DNA of 64,000 bases from CAZFER01 sp964517495 (lineage in GTDB: Bacteria > Hinthialibacterota > Hinthialibacteria > Hinthialibacterales > Hinthialibacteraceae): NCBI GenBank assembly GCA_964517495.1, contig CAZFER010000001.1:62001-126000 (forward strand), in the 5' to 3' direction. Every line of letters starts with the position of its first letter. The stretch's first letter is position 1. The position numbers and the translations under genes were made by a program. Shown here in pieces: positions 1 to 7,879 of this stretch. The notes below the pieces were generated by a model, which was not told the origin of the DNA, ran no database searches, and saw only the letters and a list, made by a program, of their open reading frames with translations.

Positions 1-1
1 T

Positions 2-703
2 AAATCCAATGAAGAGCAACTGCAAGTCATTGAAAAGAGCGCGAATACACTTGAAAAACATGTTAACAAGAGCCTGAATTCATTGCAGACTCAATTCGGT
101 GATTTTGCCAGGAAAATCGATTCGACCAACAGTTCACTCATGAAGGCCCTTTACGTAACCAGTGAAGGATTGGAAGGCACCAAAGTTGAACTCAAATCTG
201 AAGTTGCCGGAATAAAGGAAGAAACGGGTCAGAAACTCAACAAATTAACAGATTCCGTTCAGGCGATCTCTAATTCCATCAAGTCACTCAAAGGTGGTCA
301 AGTATCCATCAAGGAAACGCCAGAGATCAAAAGCCTCTCTTCCGGCATTAAGACACTGAGTGATAAGCTCAGTTCAGCCAGAGAGAACCTGATACAGCAA
401 TTCGAAGAGGCAAGGAACCGGGCGAATAATTTGATAGAAAAGAACAGCAATCCAGATGAAACGCAAAAACTGCAGGATGTATTCAAGCAGTTCAGCACCA
501 TGGCGGAACATGCCGATCAGCAGTTGGATTCCATGACTCAAGGCTTGCAATCCCTTAACGACATGATTGTCGCCTTGGGTGCAGATAATGCTTTTGAATC
601 CGGTGTTTCTTTTCTAAGTGAATCCGATCCCACCCCGGTTCCCACCAAGCCCATTAAAAACGGGATCGGTATGAACCCCGAACAACGCAATACAGATAAC
701 TAA
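2..703 (+). CDS. Coiled-coil protein, C-terminal part (5' end outside window)
   Basis: The reading frame is open from base 2 to the stop at 703, so this is the C-terminal part (233 codons) of a longer protein. A TTG at 83 could be read as a start, but it has no ribosome binding site and the same heptad-like composition continues upstream of it. The visible part is highly charged and rich in K, E, Q, S, N and L with almost no aromatic residues, as in long alpha-helical coiled coils. There are no obvious membrane segments. The last ~30 residues are proline-rich and polar, probably disordered. The composition resembles cytoskeletal or chromosome-partition type coiled-coil proteins, but no family can be named. 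A strong terminator follows 26 bases after the stop, so this is the last gene of its transcript. Confidence 0.75.
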   Translation, partial: KSNEEQLQVIEKSANTLEKHVNKSLNSLQTQFGDFARKIDSTNSSLMKALYVTSEGLEGTKVELKSEVAGIKEETGQKLNKLTDSVQAISNSIKSLKGGQVSIKETPEIKSLSSGIKTLSDKLSSARENLIQQFEEARNRANNLIEKNSNPDETQKLQDVFKQFSTMAEHADQQLDSMTQGLQSLNDMIVALGADNAFESGVSFLSESDPTPVPTKPIKNGIGMNPEQRNTDN

Positions 704-730
704 CGAAATAAACATCTCATAAGAGCTAAA

Positions 731-760
731 AAGGCCGGCAGGAATTGCCGGCCTTTTTTA
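731..760 (+). terminator. Rho-independent terminator after the coiled-coil gene
   Basis: The arms GGCCGGCA and TGCCGGCC flank a short GGAAT loop and are followed by a run of T. It sits immediately downstream of the stop at 703 and is also preceded by an A run, so it could act weakly on the other strand. Confidence 0.85.
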
Positions 761-823
761 TTATGGGGGACTAACACACAAAGATTTTCGCATAACTCAT
801 CCTTCATTTTCCTCAGCAAAATA

Positions 824-918
824 ATAGGGCGAACACTCAATATAGGGCGTACACGAAGGTTCGCCCCTGCAAAATGAGAGATTGAGTTATGTATCCAATC
901 AATTTAGAAACACTCTGC
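824..918. repeat. Dispersed palindromic repeat, copy A
   Basis: This segment carries TAGGGCGAACAC, an imperfect second TAGGGCGTACAC, then GGTTCGCCCCT, followed by a tail ATTGAGTTATGT and ATTTAGAAACACTCT. A second copy at 29434-29519 has the same palindromic head (GGGCGAAC and GTTCGCCC) and a recognisably related tail (ATTGATCTATATGT, GTTTAGAGACTCT). Both lie between genes. The size and hairpin head suggest a small non-autonomous mobile or REP-like element. No flanking target duplication is evident. Confidence 0.55.
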
Positions 919-1124
919 AATTCCCCGCCCTTACTATCCGTCAAACAAATAGCCCCTTATTTAACATTGTTGATAAGTTTATTGTGGGGCGCTTGAGAGA
1001 GATTTCCACCGATTTCATTTTCGGAAATGGTTTGATTCTCTAAATAATTTCGCAAATCTTGTTTTGAAAATGGAATGGCTTTAGCCAAGTGCTTTCCCAA
1101 CGTGTTCGGAAGTTTGGGTAACAC

Positions 1125-1295
1125 CTATCCCAAATGACCGTATGGTTTTACGGGCCTGAGATATAACCGTGCATGCTGGAGAATATCATCATTCGCTTTG
1201 TTGGACTTTTCCTGCCCATATGTTGGGTGGATGGAGAGCAACACGATCAAAACCAAGGTACAAACAAAGGAAAGATTGGTTTGTCTTTGCCTCAT
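1125..1295 (-). CDS. Possible small secreted peptide (56 aa)
   Basis: Read from the internal ATG at 1295, the product begins with a basic MRQRQ stretch. About 18 hydrophobic residues (FVCTLVLIVLL) follow, then a likely cleavage region TYGQ-EK and a short polar tail. This is a good signal-peptide shape for such a short frame. A GGAA sits about seven bases before the ATG. The frame can be extended upstream to 1361, but the extension has no ribosome binding site. No homologous family is recognised. It could be a chance frame in non-coding DNA. The signal-like N-terminus is the only real support. Confidence 0.35.
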   Translation of the reverse strand: MRQRQTNLSFVCTLVLIVLLSIHPTYGQEKSNKANDDILQHARLYLRPVKPYGHLG

Positions 1296-1576
1296 AAAGT
1301 TTCCAAGATTCAGCAGCCTTATGAAGAGGAAAGAGAGTGAAAACTTATAAATTGGTCCCACAATTCATCCCCTCAATGAAGGCGGGAATAAGGATTTGTA
1401 TCAACCCTCCTCCAGCCCCTCCCAATCTTGGAAGGGGAATGGAACTACACATGGCTGATCACTTACGTTATTCCCACAGTTCTAAAGCCTTTTATGATTC
1501 GTGTTTGAGGGATAATCTATAGTTTTGTGTTTTAATCAGGAAAATCACATTTAATTCATATATTTGAGGTTATGGT

Positions 1577-4219
1577 ATGTTGACGTCTAACGAAATCCGC
1601 AGGATGTTTGTTGAATTCTTTAAAGAGCGTGATCACGCATATGTGGCTGGTGCCTCTTTGGTTCCACCGCCGGATTCCACACTGCTTTTTACCAATGCGG
1701 GGATGAATCAGTTTGTTGATATTTTAAAGGGGAATGTAGAGCCCAAGTATACACGAGCGGTAAATTATCAGCGTTGCATGCGGGTTAGCGGAAAGCACAA
1801 TGACTTGATGGAGGTCGGCGTCGATCATACCCACCATACTCTTTTTGAAATGCTGGGGAACTGGTCGTTTGGGGATTATGGCAAGAAAGAAAGTATTGTG
1901 TGGGCGTGGGAGTTTCTTACAGAGAAATGCAAACTGCCGAAAAGTAAACTGTGGGTATCGGTCTTTCGGGATGATGACGAGGCTGAACAACTTTGGAAAG
2001 ACAACACCGATGTGAATCCCAAGCGTATTCTGCGTTTTGATGAGAAAGAGAATTTTTGGGAAATGGGGGAAACCGGTCCGTGCGGCCCGTGTAGTGAAAT
2101 CCACATCGATTTGAATAGTGACGATCCCAATGGTCCCATCGATACAGAAAATAGTCTGGAAATCTGGAATCTGGTCTTTATCCAATTTCAACGCATGCAG
2201 GATGGCTCACTCGTTCCTCTGAAGAACTTAAGTGTCGACACAGGTATGGGGATGGAGCGGTTGGTTAGTTTACTGCAAGGCAGCCGGTCCAACTACGACA
2301 CTGATATTTTTGAACCGCTGATGAAAGCCATTGAATCGTTAAGTGGCATCAAATACAAAGACGCTGACGAACAAAAACGAATCGCATTTCGGGTGATTTG
2401 TGATCATGTTCGTGCCCTGACGTTTCTCATTTCCGACGGCATTATGCCTGCCAATGATGGACGTGGGTATGTTTTGCGCAAAGTGTTGCGGCGCTCGGTG
2501 CTGCATGGGCGTAACCTGGGATTTGATAAACCATTTGTAGCCAAGTTGGTACCTCATATTATCGAAAAGATGAAGGATGCCTATCCTGAACTATCCGGGA
2601 ATGAAAAAGTGGTTGAGAAGGTAGTCACCAACGAAGAAGAACGATTTCAATCCGTGCTTCATTCAGGATTGCGTGCACTTGATGAGGAGATGGAGTCGCT
2701 TGGTAAGCATGAGAAAGTCCTACCGGGAGACGTGGCGTTTCGTATGGCGGATACTTATGGTGTTCCGATCGACTTTATTGAAGAGGATATCGCACCCGCC
2801 CGTGGCATGACAGTGGACCGGCAGGGTTACGAAAAGTTAATGCAGGAACAGCGCAAACGCGCCCGTCAGGCAAAAAAATCCAAAGGTGATGAAGCCGCGC
2901 TGGAAGAGCTTCTGAGGGATCAACCCGCAACCCAATTTTCTGGTTATACCACGTTACATGATGATGCAATAATTCAACTTTGCATCGCCGGTAACCAAAA
3001 AGTTGATGCCCTGGAAGAGGGGCAGGAGGGGATGATCATCCTGGACTGCAGCCCCTTTTATGCTGAAAGCGGGGGGCAAATCGGCGACCGGGGCAGTTTG
3101 ACTGCTTCCGGCGGAACTTTTGCAGTGAGTGATACTCAGAAAACGGCGGGAGGGCATTATCTGCATATCGGTAAAGTGACAAAAGGCAAGATAGAAAAGG
3201 GTGCTAAAGTACAGGCTAAGGTGCATGATCAACGCCGTTGGAATGCCGCCCATCATCATACAGCTACCCACTTAATGAACCATGCCTTGCGAGAGGTGTT
3301 GGGGAATCATGTCAAGCAATCCGGTTCATTGGTCACTCCTGATTATTTGCGCTTTGATTTTACTCACTATGAATCTGTTACTCCCGAACAATTAAACGAA
3401 ATTGAACAGAGAGTAAATGCCGCCATTCGTGGTGATTTTCCTGTTGGAACACAGGAAATGAATATGGATGAAGCTCAGGCTGAAGGCGCACTGGCCTTTT
3501 TCGGAGATAAATATGGAGATGACGTACGAGTGGTGAGTATCGGCGATTTCAGTAAGGAACTTTGTGGTGGAACTCACGTACGCACCACGGGAGAGATTGG
3601 TGCTTTTTTCATTCAAAAAGAGGGAGCCATTTCAACTGGAGTTCGCCGTATCGAAGCGGTTGCAGGTGAAGCGGCTTACCGCCGTGCTCGAAAGGCGTTT
3701 GATCTTTTGAAAGAAGTTCAAAGTACAATTCATGTTTCCGAAGACGAATTGCAACAAGGGCTGAATCGAGTGATTGAAGAACGGAAACAACTCGCGGCGC
3801 AAAATGAAAAACTGATGCGTGAACTTGGCAAGGCCAAGGTGACATCGGCAATTGAGCATGCTGAGTCAGTTAATGGGATAAAAGTGGTAGCGATTGATAT
3901 TGGCGAGGTAGAGGGCAATACCGCGCCGGTTTTACGTGATCTGGGTGATCAGATCGCCAATCATAATGAAACCAGAACCGTGGCGGTCGTGGCAGCCCAG
4001 GTTAACGGCCGGGTTAACTTTGTGGTTCGATTGGGGAAGGAAGCCGTTAATTGTGGTTTGGATGCCAATAAGATTATCAAAGAAGTGGCTAAAAAAGCCG
4101 GGGGAAGCGGCGGTGGTCGAAAAGATATGGCTCAAGGTGGTGCTCCCAATGCCAGTGGACTGAAAACCTCTTTGGAGGCAGCCCCCCAAATTGTTGAACA
4201 ACTACTAGGGAATGAGTGA
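1577..4219 (+). CDS. alaS: Alanine--tRNA ligase
   Basis: This cytoplasmic class II aminoacyl-tRNA synthetase attaches alanine to tRNA-Ala and edits mischarged Ser/Gly. At 880 aa it has the usual full length. The N-terminal catalytic core is evident from the conserved RCMRVSGKHNDLMEVG and HHTLFEMLGNWSFGDY segments within the first ~100 residues. The editing domain carries the zinc-site motifs HTATH (H561, H565) and CGGTH (C663, H667). The glycine-rich GGSGGGRKDMAQGG near the C-terminus is the C-Ala domain signature. The ATG at 1577 follows a GAGG at about nine bases. It is transcribed alone, with a terminator about 100 bases after the stop. Confidence 0.98.
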   Translation: MLTSNEIRRMFVEFFKERDHAYVAGASLVPPPDSTLLFTNAGMNQFVDILKGNVEPKYTRAVNYQRCMRVSGKHNDLMEVGVDHTHHTLFEMLGNWSFGDYGKKESIVWAWEFLTEKCKLPKSKLWVSVFRDDDEAEQLWKDNTDVNPKRILRFDEKENFWEMGETGPCGPCSEIHIDLNSDDPNGPIDTENSLEIWNLVFIQFQRMQDGSLVPLKNLSVDTGMGMERLVSLLQGSRSNYDTDIFEPLMKAIESLSGIKYKDADEQKRIAFRVICDHVRALTFLISDGIMPANDGRGYVLRKVLRRSVLHGRNLGFDKPFVAKLVPHIIEKMKDAYPELSGNEKVVEKVVTNEEERFQSVLHSGLRALDEEMESLGKHEKVLPGDVAFRMADTYGVPIDFIEEDIAPARGMTVDRQGYEKLMQEQRKRARQAKKSKGDEAALEELLRDQPATQFSGYTTLHDDAIIQLCIAGNQKVDALEEGQEGMIILDCSPFYAESGGQIGDRGSLTASGGTFAVSDTQKTAGGHYLHIGKVTKGKIEKGAKVQAKVHDQRRWNAAHHHTATHLMNHALREVLGNHVKQSGSLVTPDYLRFDFTHYESVTPEQLNEIEQRVNAAIRGDFPVGTQEMNMDEAQAEGALAFFGDKYGDDVRVVSIGDFSKELCGGTHVRTTGEIGAFFIQKEGAISTGVRRIEAVAGEAAYRRARKAFDLLKEVQSTIHVSEDELQQGLNRVIEERKQLAAQNEKLMRELGKAKVTSAIEHAESVNGIKVVAIDIGEVEGNTAPVLRDLGDQIANHNETRTVAVVAAQVNGRVNFVVRLGKEAVNCGLDANKIIKEVAKKAGGSGGGRKDMAQGGAPNASGLKTSLEAAPQIVEQLLGNE

Positions 4220-4317
4220 GAAGATATATGATCAATGATCAAAAATAGGTTATTTTTAGCGTTTGATAGATATTAAAGTAAACAAATAAAGTAAATTTTT
4301 TATCTTTCATTTTCAAG

Positions 4318-4355
4318 CCAAGAATCTACAGATTCTTGGTTTTTCTTTTTTTTTA
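4318..4355 (+). terminator. Rho-independent terminator after alaS
   Basis: A perfect 9-bp stem (CCAAGAATC and GATTCTTGG, loop TACA) at 4318-4339 is followed by a long T-rich tract to 4354. Confidence 0.9.
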
Positions 4356-4900
4356 TGCATTAAACGGAATTATCCTATTGACATTCTTTCGCATAGATGG
4401 TTAATATTAAATCCATGTGTAGCATAACTTATATCTATTTAAAATGGCAAAACGATCTAAATGAGTAGATCATATATATATTAAAGCAATAAAAAAACTG
4501 TCATTTATCATGTTATGCTGGGGACATATATCATGCATTGGCTGAAATGTGGATAGGTTCTAAAGCTTATCCAATACTCAACTTAGGCCTGCACACCATC
4601 GGAATTTCTGATTGATATTATGTCTGTACTTTGATTATTTGATCCACTTTTGCTTTCCTCATTTTCTTGGGATCCCCAGGCTTTTGTAACGATTTGTTTC
4701 ATGAGTAATAGGGGATAAGTCTATCTATCGTTCCCTGATTAAACGTTGTTTTTTAAATTCGCAGGTGTAGCAATCAATTTTTCAGGTTGATGGTTTATCT
4801 ATCGTAAACGAAATGGATAAGGATAGGCCGAGTCAACCGAAACCATTGATTGTGTTCGTGCGATTTGGGGTAAAAACCTATACACATCAGGAGGACATTC
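4356..4900. other. AT-rich leader/intergenic region, no gene recognised
   Basis: I find no supported reading frame. The region contains a small imperfect hairpin (TGGATAGG ... CTTATCCA) near 4550-4573 and ends with a strong ribosome binding site (AGGAGGA) before the ATG at 4901. No known riboswitch motif was recognised. Confidence 0.4.
4378..4407 (+). promoter_or_regulatory. Candidate sigma-70 promoter with long leader upstream of the redox operon
   Basis: TTGACA at 4378-4383 and TAATAT at 4402-4407 are separated by 18 bases. If used, the transcript would carry a ~490-base untranslated leader before the first gene at 4901. It is the best -35/-10 match I noticed in this gap, but AT-rich DNA gives chance matches. 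Confidence 0.35.
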
Positions 4901-6127
4901 ATGATCGAACAAGCTGTATCTGTTCAAGGTAGAGATCAAGCCATCCCGGCCATACCATTGGAAGAGATGGTTAGATCGGATGACTTTTGGGGATGTATCC
5001 AGTGTGGATTATGTGGTGGTTCATGTCCACTTGGATATGCGATGGAATTCACACCGCGGAAGATTCTTTTACATTCCCGCGCGGGACAAACCAGGCGAAT
5101 TATTGAAAATCCCTCGTTGTGGATGTGTATTTCGTGTTACACCTGTTCTGACCGCTGCCCCAAGGGAATTGAGTTAACCGACAGCCTTTGGCCAGCGTTA
5201 AGAGACCGTGCATTACAGGATGGGATTCAACCTCCAGCCGAATTGCAGAAAACGTTCCAGAATATCTATTTGTATGGAAATGCCTTGGGTGAATCGCCCA
5301 AAAAACGGCTGCAATGGACAAAAGGGTTGGATGTGCCCGTTTTGGATATTTCCAAGAATCCTCAACCGGTGGATACACTATGGGTTGTCGAGTGTTATCC
5401 CTCTTACTATCCACGTAATCATGTGGTCTCCCGTTCTTTTGCACGCTTGTTAACATCCCTGGGAATCAACTGGGGAGTATTGGGTAATAAAGAAAAGTGC
5501 CTGGGGGATTGTGACCGATTGTATGGGGAAGAGGGATTATTTGAACTTTTGATTGAAAACAACATTGAATTGTTGGATAAATACGATTTTAAAACACTTT
5601 TAGTGATTGATCCACACGCCTTTCGCGCGTTGCAGCGTTTTTACCCGTTATACGGCGCAAACTATCCCGCTCAACACTATACAACCTATCTCGCCGAACG
5701 GCTGGACGATTTGAAACCAAGACTCGTGAACGAGATTAACGCCAAAGTCACCTATCACGACAATTGTTGTATTGGACGGCGTTGCAAATGTTTCGAACCA
5801 CCACGTGAGCTTTTGCGGGCTATCCCTGGTATCGAATTGAGAGAAATGGAACGGAATTATGATAATGCTCTCTGCTGTGGTGGCGGGGGTGGAGGAATGT
5901 GGCTGGACGCCCACATCACTGAAAACGGCGGTCATCGCCTTTCCGATGAACGTGTGAAGCAAGCCGCTGAAACCGGCGCGGACATACTGGCGGTTTCATG
6001 TCCGTATGAACTCTCACGCTTTGAGGATTCGATCAAAGTGACGGGATTGGAAAATCAACTGGTGGTACGTGACATTATTGAACTTATTGCAGAATCAATG
6101 GGTATCCAAGAAGGAGGTCAAGCATGA
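4901..6127 (+). CDS. HdrC-HdrB-like iron-sulfur oxidoreductase (soluble)
   Basis: The N-terminal ~95 residues are a two-cluster ferredoxin-type HdrC domain with C32-C35-C38-C42 and C76-C79-C82-C86. The rest is a pair of CCG (HdrB/GlpC/LutA-type) domains. The first has C200LGDC204 in a reduced form of the motif. The second is complete, with CC at 289-290 and CCGG at 325. There are no membrane segments, so it should be cytoplasmic. Such proteins handle thiol/disulfide chemistry or pass electrons between flavoproteins and a partner. AGGAGGA precedes the start. It overlaps the next gene by four bases (ATGA), opening a tightly coupled operon with etfB, etfA, a membrane oxidoreductase and hdrA. Its C-terminal two thirds resemble the C-terminal part of the 7880-9886 product, so the two are probably paralogous. 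The substrate is unknown. Confidence 0.85.
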   Translation: MIEQAVSVQGRDQAIPAIPLEEMVRSDDFWGCIQCGLCGGSCPLGYAMEFTPRKILLHSRAGQTRRIIENPSLWMCISCYTCSDRCPKGIELTDSLWPALRDRALQDGIQPPAELQKTFQNIYLYGNALGESPKKRLQWTKGLDVPVLDISKNPQPVDTLWVVECYPSYYPRNHVVSRSFARLLTSLGINWGVLGNKEKCLGDCDRLYGEEGLFELLIENNIELLDKYDFKTLLVIDPHAFRALQRFYPLYGANYPAQHYTTYLAERLDDLKPRLVNEINAKVTYHDNCCIGRRCKCFEPPRELLRAIPGIELREMERNYDNALCCGGGGGGMWLDAHITENGGHRLSDERVKQAAETGADILAVSCPYELSRFEDSIKVTGLENQLVVRDIIELIAESMGIQEGGQA

Positions 6128-6894
6128 ATATCGTCGTTGTTTTACGCCAACTCCCCGATCTGATCGAACCATTGGAAATAGATGAGAGTGGCTCGGCATT
6201 GGACTTGGAATTTGCGACATTTATCGTCAATGAATATGATGAACATGCGCTTGAACAGGCATTGCTGCTGAAAGAGGCTCATGGCGGCCAGGTTACAGTG
6301 GTGGCGTTGGATTATGGTGAAGTGGATAACACCCTTTACGCTGCTGCGGCCAAAGGAGCCGATCGAGTTATCAAGATCCCTTATGACGATGACAATCCCC
6401 CACTTCCCAAAGCGCTCGCGGCATTCATGTCGCAGGTAATTCGGCCACTGGATGCTGATCTTATTCTCGTCGGAGTACAATCCTACGATGAATTGGAAGG
6501 AAACATGGCGCCCTTGCTGGCGGTTGAAATGAAGCTTCCGTATTTGGGTCTCATCCAGGGAGTCGAAGGTGAAGCGGGAAAAACAATTAAGGCCTACAAG
6601 GAATTTCCCGGGGCTTCCAAAGCCTCGATGAGCATTCAACTCCCGGCGGTATTAGGCATCTTAACCGCCAGTCAGCCTCCCCGGTATGTTCCCATAAGCC
6701 GAATTCGCTCTGTTATGAAGAGCATCCAATTCGACGAACAGCAAGTGGAGTTACCTGCGGAAGAATCTCTCACACGGATTAATCGACTATATCCACCGGA
6801 AACAGGTGAACGGGCTGAGATATTGGAAGGGGATACCGACACGATAAGCAGCAAACTAATTGAAATTATGCAGGGGAAAGGGGTATTAAAATGA
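6124..6894 (+). CDS. etfB: Electron transfer flavoprotein beta subunit
   Basis: This is the smaller subunit of the ETF heterodimer, which takes electrons from acyl-CoA or other dehydrogenases. At 256 aa it is the normal family size. It begins with MNIVVVLRQLPD and has the NEYDEHALEQALLLKE segment and the VTVVALDYG strand typical of EtfB nucleotide-binding folds. Toward the C-terminus, the KAYKEFPGASKASM and LPAVLGI segments match the family. It overlaps the upstream HdrCB-like gene and the downstream etfA by four bases each, implying translational coupling and fixed stoichiometry. Whether this ETF is of the bifurcating type cannot be settled from the motifs I can see. Confidence 0.93.
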   Translation: MNIVVVLRQLPDLIEPLEIDESGSALDLEFATFIVNEYDEHALEQALLLKEAHGGQVTVVALDYGEVDNTLYAAAAKGADRVIKIPYDDDNPPLPKALAAFMSQVIRPLDADLILVGVQSYDELEGNMAPLLAVEMKLPYLGLIQGVEGEAGKTIKAYKEFPGASKASMSIQLPAVLGILTASQPPRYVPISRIRSVMKSIQFDEQQVELPAEESLTRINRLYPPETGERAEILEGDTDTISSKLIEIMQGKGVLK

Positions 6895-7868
6895 GTGCAA
6901 ACGACATCCTCGTTTTGGCAGAAGTGCATCAAGGTGCTCCGGCTCCGATCACTTTCGAACTTTTGGGGGGAGCAAGACAAGCCGCTAACGACACCAGTGG
7001 TGAGGTAATCGCGGTGTTGTCAGGGCATGAAATAAAGGAAATCGCTTCCACGCTACGGGCAGCGGACCGTATTTTGGTAATCGATGATCCCAGGTTAGCG
7101 GGATTTTCTCCTGAGCCATATTTAGCGGTATTGGAACATGTGGTTAAAACAGAAACCCCACGAGTTGTGCTGCTGGGAAGCACATCCGTTGGGTTGGATC
7201 TGGCCTCCCACTTGGCAGCACGACTGGAAACAGCATGCATTAACGGTTGCTGTGCGATTAAAGCAAACGAGGGCCAGTTGGAAATCGATTGCCAAATGTT
7301 TGCTGGAAAAATGATGTCCAATGTGTCTGTTGATAAGACACCGGCTATTTTGACTGTTATGCCTGGGCGGTTTCATAAAAGTGAAACGGACGGGAAAGCC
7401 CAAGTCGAAGATATTCCCTGCCCTGTTTCCTTGGAGGGTGGTGCGATTACATTTAATGAAATGATCCTACCTGATGCGGGTGATATTGATATTACTCAGT
7501 CGGATGTACTTATTGCCGTGGGACGTGGCATTCAAGGGGAAGAAAACCTTGAAGTGGCCGAAGAACTGGCGAATGCGTTGGGTGGCGTTTTATGCGCGTC
7601 CCGGCCCGTGGTGGATCAAAGTTGGCTGCCCACTACCCGACAAGTGGGTAAATCGGGCATGACCGTCAAACCCAAGTTGTATATCGCGTTAGGTGTAAGT
7701 GGAGCGCCTGAACATATTGAAGGGATGAAAGATTCAGGACTCATCATCGCCATCAATACAGATACCAATGCCCCTATATTTGATACAGCGGATTACGGTG
7801 TGGTGGCGGATCTACTGGATGTGGTTCCGTCGTTGACGGAGGCTTTGTCTGAAAAAGCCAGTGTATAG
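6891..7868 (+). CDS. etfA: Electron transfer flavoprotein alpha subunit
   Basis: This is the larger ETF subunit, binding FAD in its C-terminal domain. The FAD-binding half (roughly residues 200-325) shows the hallmark succession GRGIQGEENLEVAEELA, ASRPVVDQSWLP, RQVGKSG, SGAPEHIEGM and INTDTNAPIFDTADYGVV. The N-terminal half has the GSTSVGLDLASHLAARL segment. The length of 325 aa is normal, and there is no extra ferredoxin domain. It overlaps etfB by four bases and is followed 12 bases later by the membrane oxidoreductase, suggesting that this ETF delivers electrons to the membrane. Confidence 0.95.
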   Translation: MSANDILVLAEVHQGAPAPITFELLGGARQAANDTSGEVIAVLSGHEIKEIASTLRAADRILVIDDPRLAGFSPEPYLAVLEHVVKTETPRVVLLGSTSVGLDLASHLAARLETACINGCCAIKANEGQLEIDCQMFAGKMMSNVSVDKTPAILTVMPGRFHKSETDGKAQVEDIPCPVSLEGGAITFNEMILPDAGDIDITQSDVLIAVGRGIQGEENLEVAEELANALGGVLCASRPVVDQSWLPTTRQVGKSGMTVKPKLYIALGVSGAPEHIEGMKDSGLIIAINTDTNAPIFDTADYGVVADLLDVVPSLTEALSEKASV

Positions 7869-7879
7869 GGAGGTCTATT

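Larger units (their letters stand above)
761..1576. other. Gene-poor intergenic region upstream of alaS
   Basis: Apart from repeat copy A and one possible small minus-strand gene, this ~800-base stretch has no convincing coding sequence. Around 1405-1440 there is a C-rich/G-rich inverted pair (CCCCTCCC and GGAAGGGG) of the kind that recurs in intergenic DNA of many uncultured bacteria. A GAGG at 1565 precedes the alaS start. Confidence 0.5.

Noticed and set aside
1337..1522. 61-codon plus-strand frame before alaS
   Set aside because: It runs through a C-rich palindromic intergenic element (PPPAPPNLGRG translation), has no ribosome binding site and no protein-like composition.
1724..2191. Long minus-strand frames within alaS and similar antisense frames in the other large genes
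   Set aside because: They lie opposite clearly conserved proteins and have shadow-type composition.
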